Source of the DNA: Dehalococcoidales bacterium | Lineage (GTDB): Bacteria > Chloroflexota > Dehalococcoidia > Dehalococcoidales > RBG-16-60-22 | Reading direction: 5' to 3' | Assembly (NCBI GenBank): GCA_016926115.1 | Contig: JAFGPF010000034.1 | Coordinates: 1-5,055, forward strand | DNA length: 5,055 nucleotides | Shown: piece after piece, positions 1-5,055 of the stretch | Position numbering within the stretch: the first letter of the stretch is position 1 | How the letters are laid out: every line of letters begins with the position of its first letter | Made by a program: the position numbers and the translations under genes | Notes under the pieces: generated by a model | Told to the model about the DNA's origin: nothing | What the model saw: only the letters and a program-made list of their open reading frames with translations | The model's database searches: none

Positions 1-99
1 AAGGGAGAGGGTCTTTTGTTTTGCGGGGCTAAGCGGCGGATGGTGCGAGGGCGGTTTGGGTGGGAATAGATAACAAACGTGGGGTAGCGGGAGGACTGG

Positions 100-119
100 A
101 TTCCCGCTTTCGCGGGAAT
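100..119. repeat. Perfect palindrome, 8-bp arms ATTCCCGC / GCGGGAAT
   Basis: The arms ATTCCCGC (100-107) and GCGGGAAT (112-119) are exact reverse complements around a 4-base TTTC loop. The surrounding CTGGATTCCCGC...GCGGGAATGAC context matches a type of short interspersed palindrome common between genes in many bacteria. The core resembles the ATTCCC-N8-GGGAAT pattern of Neisseria dRS3 repeats; that is a resemblance from general knowledge, not a claim of homology. It is followed directly by a tandem array built on its right arm. Confidence 0.8.
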
Positions 120-170
120 GACGTTAGAGAAAGACGGGAATGACGTTAGAGAAAGACGGGAATGACGTTA
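113..170. repeat. 22-bp tandem repeat, about 2.6 copies
   Basis: Two identical 22-bp units lie at 113-134 and 135-156, each beginning CGGGAATGACG and ending GAGAAAGA. A third, partial unit (157-170) keeps the first 14 bases and then diverges into AAAATAGGGA. A further decayed copy may be the AGGGAACGACAG at 177-188. Unit 1 begins inside the right arm of the palindrome at 100-119, so the array looks like serial duplication of the palindrome's right arm plus its adjacent sequence. There are no spacers between units, so it is not a CRISPR array. Confidence 0.85.
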
Positions 171-209
171 AAAATAGGGAACGACAGTGCGGGTGGGGGG
201 TAAAGGAGA

Positions 210-242
210 GGGGCAGCCGCGTTATCCGCCTGCGACCGCCCC
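210..242 (-). terminator. Hairpin downstream of the lipoprotein gene, probable terminator
   Basis: In RNA read from the minus strand the arms GGGGCGGTCGC (242-232) and GCGGCTGCCCC (220-210) pair over all 11 positions, with two G-U wobbles, around an 11-base loop. On the plus strand the same two positions would be A-C mismatches, so the structure favours minus-strand transcripts. It lies 32 bases past the lipoprotein stop codon. The sequence after it (TCTCCTTTACC) is only modestly U-rich, so termination may be weak, or the hairpin may mainly protect the mRNA 3' end. Confidence 0.55.
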
Positions 243-274
243 TTGTTTATCCGGGTTTGAGTATTCTGTTTTCT

Positions 275-709
275 TTAATGCGTGATGTTGTAAATGTGGA
301 AGGCCGTCCCGCCGTCGGTGGTCGGCTCTAGCTTAATATTGCAGCTAAGCTGCTGCCCCAGCATCAGCCAGTCCAGGTCCTCATCGATGATAACGTCGAT
401 GTCCTTGCTGACCTGGTCCCTGGTGTAATTCGTCAGGCCGGCGACGTCGGTGGACTCGCGAACAAAGACCCTCATCTTGCTCGGGTTCGCCCCGCTCCAT
501 TCCAGGAACAGCGATATCTGGCACTGGACCACGCTGTCGTTGGGCTGGACGTCTTCAGCCTTAGACGGCACGGGGACCGGCTTCTGCAGTTGCGGCGACG
601 TACTCGCGGGAGTCGAATCGCCTCCCCCGCACCCGCCGATTGTCAGCGCCGCGATTACCAGCGCCAGCACGATGAAGAGTATGCCACGATGTCTTTTCAA
701 ATGTTTCAT
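275..709 (-). CDS. Small predicted lipoprotein of unknown function
   Basis: This 144-residue protein is exported and probably lipid-anchored. Residues 1-8 are basic (MKHLKRHR), residues 9-24 form a hydrophobic core, and IGGC (24-27) is a lipobox with Cys27 as the predicted modified residue. A Gly/Ser/Thr/Pro linker follows (about 28-50), including GGGDSTPASTSP and KPVPVPSK. The remaining ~90 residues look like one small, acidic, probably beta-rich domain with two cysteines (Cys63, Cys123) that could form a disulfide. I do not recognise this domain and assign no activity. The ATG start is supported by AGAGG five bases upstream (715-719) and by the signal peptide beginning there. The gene lies 159 bp downstream of the HD-GYP gene, in the same direction, with its own candidate promoter and a following hairpin, so it may be transcribed alone. 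That it is a real exported lipoprotein is likely; its function is unknown. Confidence 0.8.
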   Translation of the reverse strand: MKHLKRHRGILFIVLALVIAALTIGGCGGGDSTPASTSPQLQKPVPVPSKAEDVQPNDSVVQCQISLFLEWSGANPSKMRVFVRESTDVAGLTNYTRDQVSKDIDVIIDEDLDWLMLGQQLSCNIKLEPTTDGGTAFHIYNITH

Positions 710-744
710 GTTAACCTCTACCTGCTCCTGTATATTTTTTATCT

Positions 745-773
745 ATTCTATACTAAAACCCGCGATTTTTAAA
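745..773 (-). promoter_or_regulatory. Candidate sigma-70-type promoter for the lipoprotein gene
   Basis: On the minus strand TTTAAA (773-768, 4 of 6 to TTGACA) and TAGAAT (750-745, 5 of 6 to TATAAT) are separated by exactly 17 bases. Transcription would begin near 738, giving a leader of about 29 bases that contains the AGAGG ribosome binding site. The region is AT-rich, so chance matches are possible. Confidence 0.45.
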
Positions 774-787
774 GACATTTCGACATA

Positions 788-807
788 TTTTCATGACGGT
801 ATGAAAA
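788..807. repeat. 7-bp inverted repeat TTTTCAT / ATGAAAA upstream of the lipoprotein promoter
   Basis: TTTTCAT (788-794) and ATGAAAA (801-807) are exact reverse complements around GACGGT. Relative to the candidate promoter, the dyad is centred about 60 bases upstream of the predicted start of transcription, a usual place for an activator site. It also overlaps the T-run that would end the preceding terminator, so it could simply be part of that structure. No regulator is identified. Confidence 0.4.
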
Positions 808-833
808 AATACGAACCAGGAGAGGCTCCGGGG
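803..833 (-). terminator. Weak terminator-like structure after the HD-GYP gene
   Basis: Minus-strand RNA can form GGAG-CCT-CTCC (829-819), extended past one mismatch by two C-G pairs (832-831 with 817-816). Six bases after the stem comes a run of six U (809-804). It lies 36 bases past the stop codon of the GAF/HD-GYP gene. The stem is short and the U-run is displaced, so this is a low-confidence call. Confidence 0.3.
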
Positions 834-868
834 ATGTGCCGGACGTGCTCGATTAATACTTTAAGAGG

Positions 869-2044
869 CTATCTCCGTACCTTTTTCCTGGACTTCACCC
901 GGCTGGAAGAACGGGACTTACGGGCCTTGACATAGCCCATGAAAAATGCCCTGACGACGGTCGGGCAGAACTGGCTCGCCGAGCACCGGCCGATTTCCTC
1001 CATGGCGTCCCTGGTGGTCATTGCCTTGCGGTAGGTATGCTTCATGGTCATGCTGTCGAAGGCATCCGCAATCGCGATTATCCTGGCGCCGACGGGTATG
1101 GTCTTGCCCTTCAGACCGCAGGGATATCCCTTGCCGTCGTACCTCTCGTGGTGGTACAGGATAAGCTTGCTAACCTGGTTGAGGGAAGGGATTCCCCGCA
1201 GCAGGTTGTACCCGATGACCGGGTGTTTGCGTATCATGTCCCACTCTTCGTCAGTAAGCTTTTCCCGCTTGTTGAGGACGCTCTCGGGGATGCTTAACAG
1301 GCCGATATCGTGGAGAATCGCCGCGTATTCGATTGACTGTTTCTCTTCCTCGGAAAGCCCGAGTTCGTTGGCGGCTATCAGCGCGTATTCCGCCACCCGC
1401 CGCGAGTGTTGGCCGGCGGTGGATTCCCTGATATCCAGCAGCGATACCAGTTTCTCGACCGTGTTCTTATAGGAATAGAGCAGGTCTTCGTTAAGCCTGA
1501 TGTTTTCAATCGTCAGGGCGGCGTTATCTGCCAGTCCCGTCAGTACCTGCACGTCATGTTCGGTAAAGCTGTTGCCGTCCAGCTTGTTCAGCACCTCGAT
1601 GGCGCCGATGACCTCTTTGTTCGCCATCAGCGGCACGCAGACCATGGACCTGGGGACAACACCGGCTACCTCGTCCCTGGTGTTGTTGGAATCTTTCTCT
1701 TTGTCTATGTCCTCGATGAGGCAAGGTTTGCCGTGCTTGATTACCCGGCGGGTGATGCCCATCTGCTTATTCAAATGAAACCGCTGGAACTGTTTGCCCA
1801 GCGGTCCGTCGGTATATTTGTTCAGCGCCGATTTATTGTCTTCATCGAGGAGAATCAGTGTCGCCGCCGATGCGTTGAGCGCGTAGCGGGACATCTGCGC
1901 GATGCAAGAAACCACCGGCAAATGCTGCCTGACCGAGCGCACGTTACTGCATATTTTATCCAGCAGTTCCAGCCTCGTCTTGGTCGCCGGTTTATAGCTG
2001 TCTTGCGTCTCCGGGGCGGTTGGCGCCTCTGCTGCTGTCACCAT
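869..2044 (-). CDS. GAF-domain HD-GYP phosphodiesterase-family signalling protein
   Basis: This 391-residue cytoplasmic protein has a GAF ligand-sensing domain (about 25-185; hallmark VLNKLDGNSFTEHD at 151-164 and LADNAALTIEN at 171-181), a short helical linker (about 183-205) and an HD-GYP domain (about 205-370). Known HD-GYP enzymes hydrolyse cyclic di-GMP or related dinucleotides at a multi-iron site. Visible signature residues are His213, the HD pair His245-Asp246 in HDIG, His274, HHE (298-300), DGKGYP (303-308) and Asp327 in AIADAFD. Three usually conserved spots differ: HDIGL instead of HDIGK, KHTYR (335-339) instead of DRPYR, and QFCP (358-361) instead of QFDP. The predicted metal ligands appear intact, so activity is plausible but substrate handling may differ. 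Residues 373-391 form a very basic Ser/Arg/Lys tail (11 of 19 basic). The ATG start has GGTGGA eight bases upstream. No membrane segment or GGDEF domain is present. Family assignment is secure; substrate and GAF ligand are unknown. Confidence 0.92.
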   Translation of the reverse strand: MVTAAEAPTAPETQDSYKPATKTRLELLDKICSNVRSVRQHLPVVSCIAQMSRYALNASAATLILLDEDNKSALNKYTDGPLGKQFQRFHLNKQMGITRRVIKHGKPCLIEDIDKEKDSNNTRDEVAGVVPRSMVCVPLMANKEVIGAIEVLNKLDGNSFTEHDVQVLTGLADNAALTIENIRLNEDLLYSYKNTVEKLVSLLDIRESTAGQHSRRVAEYALIAANELGLSEEEKQSIEYAAILHDIGLLSIPESVLNKREKLTDEEWDMIRKHPVIGYNLLRGIPSLNQVSKLILYHHERYDGKGYPCGLKGKTIPVGARIIAIADAFDSMTMKHTYRKAMTTRDAMEEIGRCSASQFCPTVVRAFFMGYVKARKSRSSSRVKSRKKVRR

Positions 2045-2082
2045 ATTTCTTATCCACCGATTTTCTATGGTAATGATAAAAA

Positions 2083-2104
2083 CGTAAACAAACCATAAAC
2101 AAAC
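2083..2104. repeat. Tandem 11-bp direct repeat upstream of the HD-GYP gene
   Basis: CGTAAACAAAC (2083-2093) is followed immediately by CATAAACAAAC (2094-2104), identical at 10 of 11 positions. The 11-bp period places both copies on about the same face of the helix, as expected of a tandem operator. They lie 39-60 bp upstream of the start codon of the GAF/HD-GYP gene. A TATCAT -10-like hexamer sits just downstream on the minus strand (2078-2073), which would put the repeats over its -35 region, but I find no good -35 match. AT-rich, low-complexity origin is the alternative. Confidence 0.5.
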
Positions 2105-2110
2105 ACCGGG

Positions 2111-2150
2111 AAAAACAAAAATATATATAAATGCCGGGAAATATCGGGAT
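2111..2150 (-). terminator. Weak terminator-like structure after the antiporter gene
   Basis: Minus-strand RNA from 2150 to 2131 can fold with AU, one C-C mismatch and three GC pairs (CCG...CGG) around an 8-base loop. It is followed by a strongly U-rich stretch, TTATATATATTTTTGTTTTT (2130-2111). The stem is poor, so this may instead be only the AT-rich upstream part of the HD-GYP promoter region. Confidence 0.25.
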
Positions 2151-2165
2151 TAGCGACGCGGCTTA

Positions 2166-3881
2166 TTACTGCTCCTCGGGGGGCCTGCCACTCTTCCCTT
2201 CCCGCAGGGTGTTAAGTATGTACTGGATCTCCGTGCTGCTCATGCCGAACCGGTGCAGCGTATGCCTTATCATTTCCAGGCTTCCCTCGAAGAACGGCAG
2301 GACAATCTCGTTTACGCCCACCCCCTTGAGCAGTTCCACGTCGCTGTCGCGGTGCACCCTCGCCACGATATCCAGCTTGGGATTAATCTTCAAAGCGTTG
2401 CGCGCCGTCAGTTCCTCGGCTACATAGTCGGGTATGGTGCAAATCAGCACGCGCGCCCGGTCCAGGCTGGTATGGGAAAGTATCTCCGGATTACTGGCGT
2501 CGCCGTAAATGCAGGGGATTCCCTGCGCCCGCAGTTGCGAGACAACCGTCGGGTCAAGGTCGATGATTAAATAAGAGAACTTCTGTCTCTCCAGCACCTC
2601 GGCTATCCGTTTTCCCACCGCGCCGTAGCCGCAGATGACGGCATGGCGGGACAGTTCCAGCGTCTGTATCCGCATGTCCGGGTCGGCCCTACCCGCCAGC
2701 TGTCTGGCGAACCATTCTTTCTGGCTCAACCAGCGGTAAATGAAGGAGTTCAGGCTCATGGCGAAGGGCGTCAGCAGCATGGTGATTATCGCTGCGGCAA
2801 CGGTCAACGAATACAGCCTCTCCGAGAGGATTCCCAGGTCCACACCCATCATGGCGATGATAAAGCTGAACTCCCCTATCTGTATCAGTCCCGTGCCCAC
2901 CATGAGCACCGTCTTGTGCCCGTAGCCGGAAATCCGCGTAATTACGGAGCAGATGACGAACTTGCCCAGGATTATCGCCACTACTACGATGGCGATAGTC
3001 CCGATGTTCTCGCCGATGAACTTGAGGTTGGCCAGCATTCCCAGCGAGACGAAGAACAGCGCGCCGAAGGTATCGCGCAGGGGGAGGATATCCGCGAACG
3101 CCTGCCGGGCGAAACCGGACTGGCTTATCAGCAGCCCCGCCGCAAAGGCCCCGAAAGCCGCCGAAAGCCCGAAGTAATACGTGCCGAAGGCTGCCGCCAG
3201 GCACAGGACGATTATCGTGAGCAGGAACAGCTCGCGGGTACGCTGTCCCGCCACCCTTTTCAGGAACCACGGCATCCCCCAGTAGCCCAGCACCAGCATT
3301 ACCGCGATGAACCCCACCGCCTTGGCGATAGCTATACCCAGGGTGACCCAGAGTTCGCCCGCTTCACCCCCCACCGCCGGCATGATTACCATTATCGGCA
3401 CCACGCTCAGGTCCTGCACCAGCAGGATACCCAGCATGATGCGACCGTGCATGGTATCCAGTTCGCCCCGTTCCATGAGGAGCTTCAGGACCACCATGGT
3501 GCTGCTAAGGGCGACGATAAAGCCGAAGAACACCGCCCCGGTGGTACTCAACCCCACTATCCTGCCCAGTCCGAACCCCGCCGCCGCCGTGACCAGTATC
3601 TGGGCCAGTCCGCCCAGGATGGCGATTTTCCCCATTTTCAATAACTCTTTCAGGGAAAATTCCAGTCCGATGGCGAACAACAGGAGAACGACGCCGATTT
3701 CCGCCAGCGAGGATATCGTCTCGGTCTCGTGGACGAACCCCAGGCCGAAAGGACCCACGGCGATGCCCCCCGCCAGGTAGCCCAGGATAATCGGCAGGCG
3801 CAGCCAGCGCGCCAGCATTCCGCCGGCGATTGCCGTCACCAGGACGATGAGTAAATCCAGCCCGATGTCCAGACCTTCCAA
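2166..3881 (-). CDS. CPA2-family KefB/KefC-like cation/proton antiporter with RCK_N domain
   Basis: This 571-residue inner-membrane protein would exchange K+ or Na+ for H+. Residues about 8-382 form the Na_H_Exchanger domain, with roughly 12-13 hydrophobic segments. The core motif is LLVQDLSVVP (153-162): the Gln156-Asp157 pair resembles the QD pair of Kef-type K+/H+ transporters rather than the DD pair of Na+/H+ exchangers such as NapA. Residues about 410-530 form an RCK_N/TrkA-N Rossmann domain with CGYGAVG (417-423; GxGxxG), an acidic residue after the second strand (Asp441 or Asp443) and YGDASNPEIL (459-468). The RCK_C domain found in some relatives is absent; the protein ends about 40 residues after the Rossmann fold. 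The HALESDIE-type regulatory loop of E. coli KefC is not seen: the matching stretch is QAFADILPLRDTFGALFF (260-277), so glutathione gating as in KefC is not supported. It starts at TTG with GAGGGG six bases upstream. K+ selectivity is an inference. Confidence 0.93.
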   Translation of the reverse strand: MEGLDIGLDLLIVLVTAIAGGMLARWLRLPIILGYLAGGIAVGPFGLGFVHETETISSLAEIGVVLLLFAIGLEFSLKELLKMGKIAILGGLAQILVTAAAGFGLGRIVGLSTTGAVFFGFIVALSSTMVVLKLLMERGELDTMHGRIMLGILLVQDLSVVPIMVIMPAVGGEAGELWVTLGIAIAKAVGFIAVMLVLGYWGMPWFLKRVAGQRTRELFLLTIIVLCLAAAFGTYYFGLSAAFGAFAAGLLISQSGFARQAFADILPLRDTFGALFFVSLGMLANLKFIGENIGTIAIVVVAIILGKFVICSVITRISGYGHKTVLMVGTGLIQIGEFSFIIAMMGVDLGILSERLYSLTVAAAIITMLLTPFAMSLNSFIYRWLSQKEWFARQLAGRADPDMRIQTLELSRHAVICGYGAVGKRIAEVLERQKFSYLIIDLDPTVVSQLRAQGIPCIYGDASNPEILSHTSLDRARVLICTIPDYVAEELTARNALKINPKLDIVARVHRDSDVELLKGVGVNEIVLPFFEGSLEMIRHTLHRFGMSSTEIQYILNTLREGKSGRPPEEQ

Positions 3882-3893
3882 AGCATACCCCTC
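3879..3893 (-). promoter_or_regulatory. Ribosome binding site and TTG start of the antiporter
   Basis: GAGGGG (3893-3888) stands six bases before a TTG codon (3881-3879) that opens the antiporter frame at MEGLDIGLDLL, the expected short N-terminus for this family. An ATG at 3886-3884 lies only one base after the same GAGGGG and is out of frame; it would encode about 16 residues. No ATG or GTG in the antiporter frame was found in the upstream codons I read. TTG is therefore the best start. Confidence 0.7.
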
Positions 3894-3914
3894 AACGCGT
3901 GGAGTATCTGTGTT

Positions 3915-3923
3915 ATTGTAACA
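3915..3923 (-). promoter_or_regulatory. Candidate extended -10 promoter for the antiporter gene
   Basis: The minus strand reads TGTTACAAT (3923-3915), a TGn extension followed by TACAAT (5 of 6 to TATAAT). No -35 hexamer lies at the usual distance, which an extended -10 can tolerate; a TTTACA sits too close, 13 bases upstream. Transcription would begin near 3908, leaving a leader of about 27 bases. Its place in the 106-bp gap after the MFS gene suggests the antiporter can be transcribed separately. Confidence 0.45.
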
Positions 3924-3987
3924 TGAAACAGGTTGTAAACGTATGGATACTAAGGATTTTATGGGGGATTGTTTTGCCTGGGGGTGA

Positions 3988-5055
3988 TTACGCGGCCCTG
4001 CGTTTCCTGTCCACGCTCCTGGCGGTCAGCTGGCAGAACAGCCCGAAGATGCTAAAGGCGGTAAAGATGATGAAGCCCGTCCTGACACTGGAGAGGAACT
4101 GCGGGTAATACTCCGGCGTGATTTCCGCCTGTCCGATGTACAGGGAGAAGATTATCATCATGATGCCCATGCTGACCATCATCCCCGCCGTACGCATCGT
4201 TCCCAGCGTGCCGGCGGCAACCCCCAGGGATTTCTTTTCTACCGCCCCCATGATGGCGTTGGTGTTCGGCGAGGCGAAAATGCCGATGCCGAGTCCGTTG
4301 ATAGCCAGGGCAATCATGATATAGTACAGCGCCGTGGCGTCGTTAACGAAAATCAGTAAACATAAAGCCACACAATTCAACGCCATCCCCACCGATGCCA
4401 CCAGCCTCGGTTCGATTTTATCCGAGACGCGTCCGGAAATCGGCGTCATGATAGCCATCAGCACGGAGGCGGTAATCAGTACCAGCCCGGCCGTCTGCGG
4501 TGAAAGGCCCTTGATATATTGCAGATATAGACTTAACAGGAAACTGATGGCGAATGTGGCGATGTATGATACGAACACCGCCAGGTTGGAAAAGAAGAAG
4601 ACCTTGTTCTTACTGAAAAGTTTCATATCGAAGATAGGGCTTACCGTTCTCATTTCCCACCGCCCGAAGAATATCAGGCCGGCCATGCCGATTAAAAAGA
4701 TTACGATTCCGGATACCCGGGGTAGCGTGGAGAATCCGTAGATGAACAGGACAATAGAGATGGCGTAGGTTATCGTACCGACGATATCGAACTTTTCGCC
4801 TTTTGCCTCGTGCCACTCGCCCTTCAGGGCGTAGAACACCAGCGCCAGCAGTATCACGGACATGATTCCGCTGAGGATGAAGATACTCTGCCAGCCGAAC
4901 GCCTCGGTGAGTGCCCCGCCGATATAAGGCCCTATAGATAGTCCGGTATAGGTACCCGCCGTGCTTATCCCCAGCGCCCGTCCACGCCTGTCGGCGGGGA
5001 AAACGGAAGTCAGAATGGAGATGCTGTTGTTGAACATTATCCCGGAACCCGCCCC
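3988..5055 (-). CDS. MFS transporter, DHA2 (EmrB/QacA-like) family, N-terminus outside the window
   Basis: This is the C-terminal ~355 residues of a proton-driven efflux transporter of the inner membrane. The frame stays open to the right edge: the six codons before the first visible ATG (5037) read GAGSGI, and GAGSGIMFNNSISILTSVFP matches the conserved segment of DHA2 proteins after TM3. The ATG at 5037 is therefore an internal Met, and about 100-130 residues with the first membrane segments are missing. Numbered from that Met, GLSIGPYIGG (32-41) is antiporter motif C, GRVSDKIEPR (202-211) is the second-half motif A-like loop, and SPNTNAIMGAV (256-266) followed by GTLGTMRTAGM (276-286) are typical of the EmrB/QacA group. 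About nine to eleven further hydrophobic segments fit a 14-TM protein. The end RSVDRKRRAA is a basic cytoplasmic tail. The substrate cannot be told from this fragment; drugs, lipids or metabolites are all possible. No membrane-fusion partner gene is visible. Confidence 0.9.
   Translation of the reverse strand, partial: GAGSGIMFNNSISILTSVFPADRRGRALGISTAGTYTGLSIGPYIGGALTEAFGWQSIFILSGIMSVILLALVFYALKGEWHEAKGEKFDIVGTITYAISIVLFIYGFSTLPRVSGIVIFLIGMAGLIFFGRWEMRTVSPIFDMKLFSKNKVFFFSNLAVFVSYIATFAISFLLSLYLQYIKGLSPQTAGLVLITASVLMAIMTPISGRVSDKIEPRLVASVGMALNCVALCLLIFVNDATALYYIMIALAINGLGIGIFASPNTNAIMGAVEKKSLGVAAGTLGTMRTAGMMVSMGIMMIIFSLYIGQAEITPEYYPQFLSSVRTGFIIFTAFSIFGLFCQLTARSVDRKRRAA

Larger units (their letters stand above)
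1..274. other. Gene-free left flank, G-rich on the plus strand
   Basis: I see no supportable gene here. The plus strand is purine- and G-rich (for example G-runs around 191-213). Short plus-strand reading frames entering from the left edge stop at about 67-73. The identifiable content is a palindrome with a tandem repeat (100-170) and a terminator-like hairpin (210-242), listed separately. A plus-strand frame from 140 to 331 is open, but it starts inside the tandem repeat, runs through the hairpin and overlaps the end of the lipoprotein gene, so I do not treat it as a gene. Confidence 0.6.

Noticed and set aside
113..170. Possible mini CRISPR array from regularly repeated 22-bp units
   Set aside because: The units are directly adjacent with no spacers, only 2.6 copies exist, and no cas gene is present.
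190..213. Possible G-quadruplex in the G-rich stretch
   Set aside because: There are only three clear G-runs and the spacing to a fourth tract is not convincing.
140..331. Plus-strand frame of 63 codons in the left flank
   Set aside because: It starts inside a tandem repeat, runs through a hairpin, and overlaps the end of the lipoprotein gene; no plausible ribosome binding site or family was seen.
450..935. Plus-strand frame of 161 codons spanning the lipoprotein gene, the gap and the end of the HD-GYP gene
   Set aside because: It crosses two minus-strand genes and their intergenic promoter and terminator signals, and the product has no coherent domain.
1406..2098. Plus-strand open frame of 230 codons opposite the GAF/HD-GYP gene
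   Set aside because: It lies antisense to a well-supported GAF coding region and shows no recognisable family.
2643..3644. Long plus-strand open frame of 333 codons opposite the antiporter
   Set aside because: Its product is rich in Gln, His, Arg, Asp and Pro with no domain-like pattern, and it lies antisense to a gene with clear family motifs; it is a shadow of that gene's codon bias.
5035..5037. ATG at 5037 as the start of the MFS gene
   Set aside because: The frame is open upstream to the window edge and the upstream residues GAGSGI fit the conserved DHA2 segment, so this Met is internal.
1..5055. The window as one signalling-plus-transport operon or a new defence or stress system
   Set aside because: The intergenic gaps are 106-159 bp with promoter-like or terminator-like elements, and all recognised families are common housekeeping or accessory types with no hallmark of a linked system.

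Overview
All four genes in this window lie on the minus strand. In transcription order (right to left) they are: a DHA2-type MFS efflux transporter whose N-terminus lies beyond the right edge, a KefB/KefC-like CPA2 cation/proton antiporter with a cytoplasmic nucleotide-binding (RCK_N/TrkA-N) domain, a GAF plus HD-GYP signalling protein, and a small lipoprotein I do not recognise. Base composition is moderately GC-rich, with AT-rich gaps between genes. A Gram-negative or atypical-envelope anaerobe is plausible. My impression from the protein style and the repeat at the left edge is Chloroflexota (Dehalococcoidia-like), but nothing here proves it.

Layout: 1-274 carries no gene. It holds a perfect ATTCCCGC/GCGGGAAT palindrome running into 2.6 copies of a 22-bp tandem repeat, then a strong hairpin that reads as the terminator of the lipoprotein gene. 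275-709 is the lipoprotein. 710-868 is an AT-rich gap with a candidate promoter, a 7-bp dyad and a weak terminator of the gene upstream. 869-2044 is the GAF/HD-GYP gene. 2045-2165 is another AT-rich gap, with a tandem 11-bp direct repeat and a weak terminator-like structure. 2166-3881 is the antiporter, starting at TTG. 3882-3987 carries a candidate extended -10 promoter. 3988-5055 is the partial MFS gene.

The gaps of 106-159 bp, each with promoter-like or terminator-like elements, suggest mostly separate transcription units rather than one tight operon. Two genes are membrane transporters (drug or metabolite efflux; K+ or Na+ against H+). The HD-GYP protein would join small-ligand sensing (GAF) to cyclic-dinucleotide hydrolysis. 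A functional link among them is conjecture. I found no evidence for a new multi-gene system. The items most worth a second look are the palindrome-derived tandem repeat, the altered positions and basic tail of the HD-GYP protein, the 11-bp direct repeats upstream of it, and the orphan lipoprotein.
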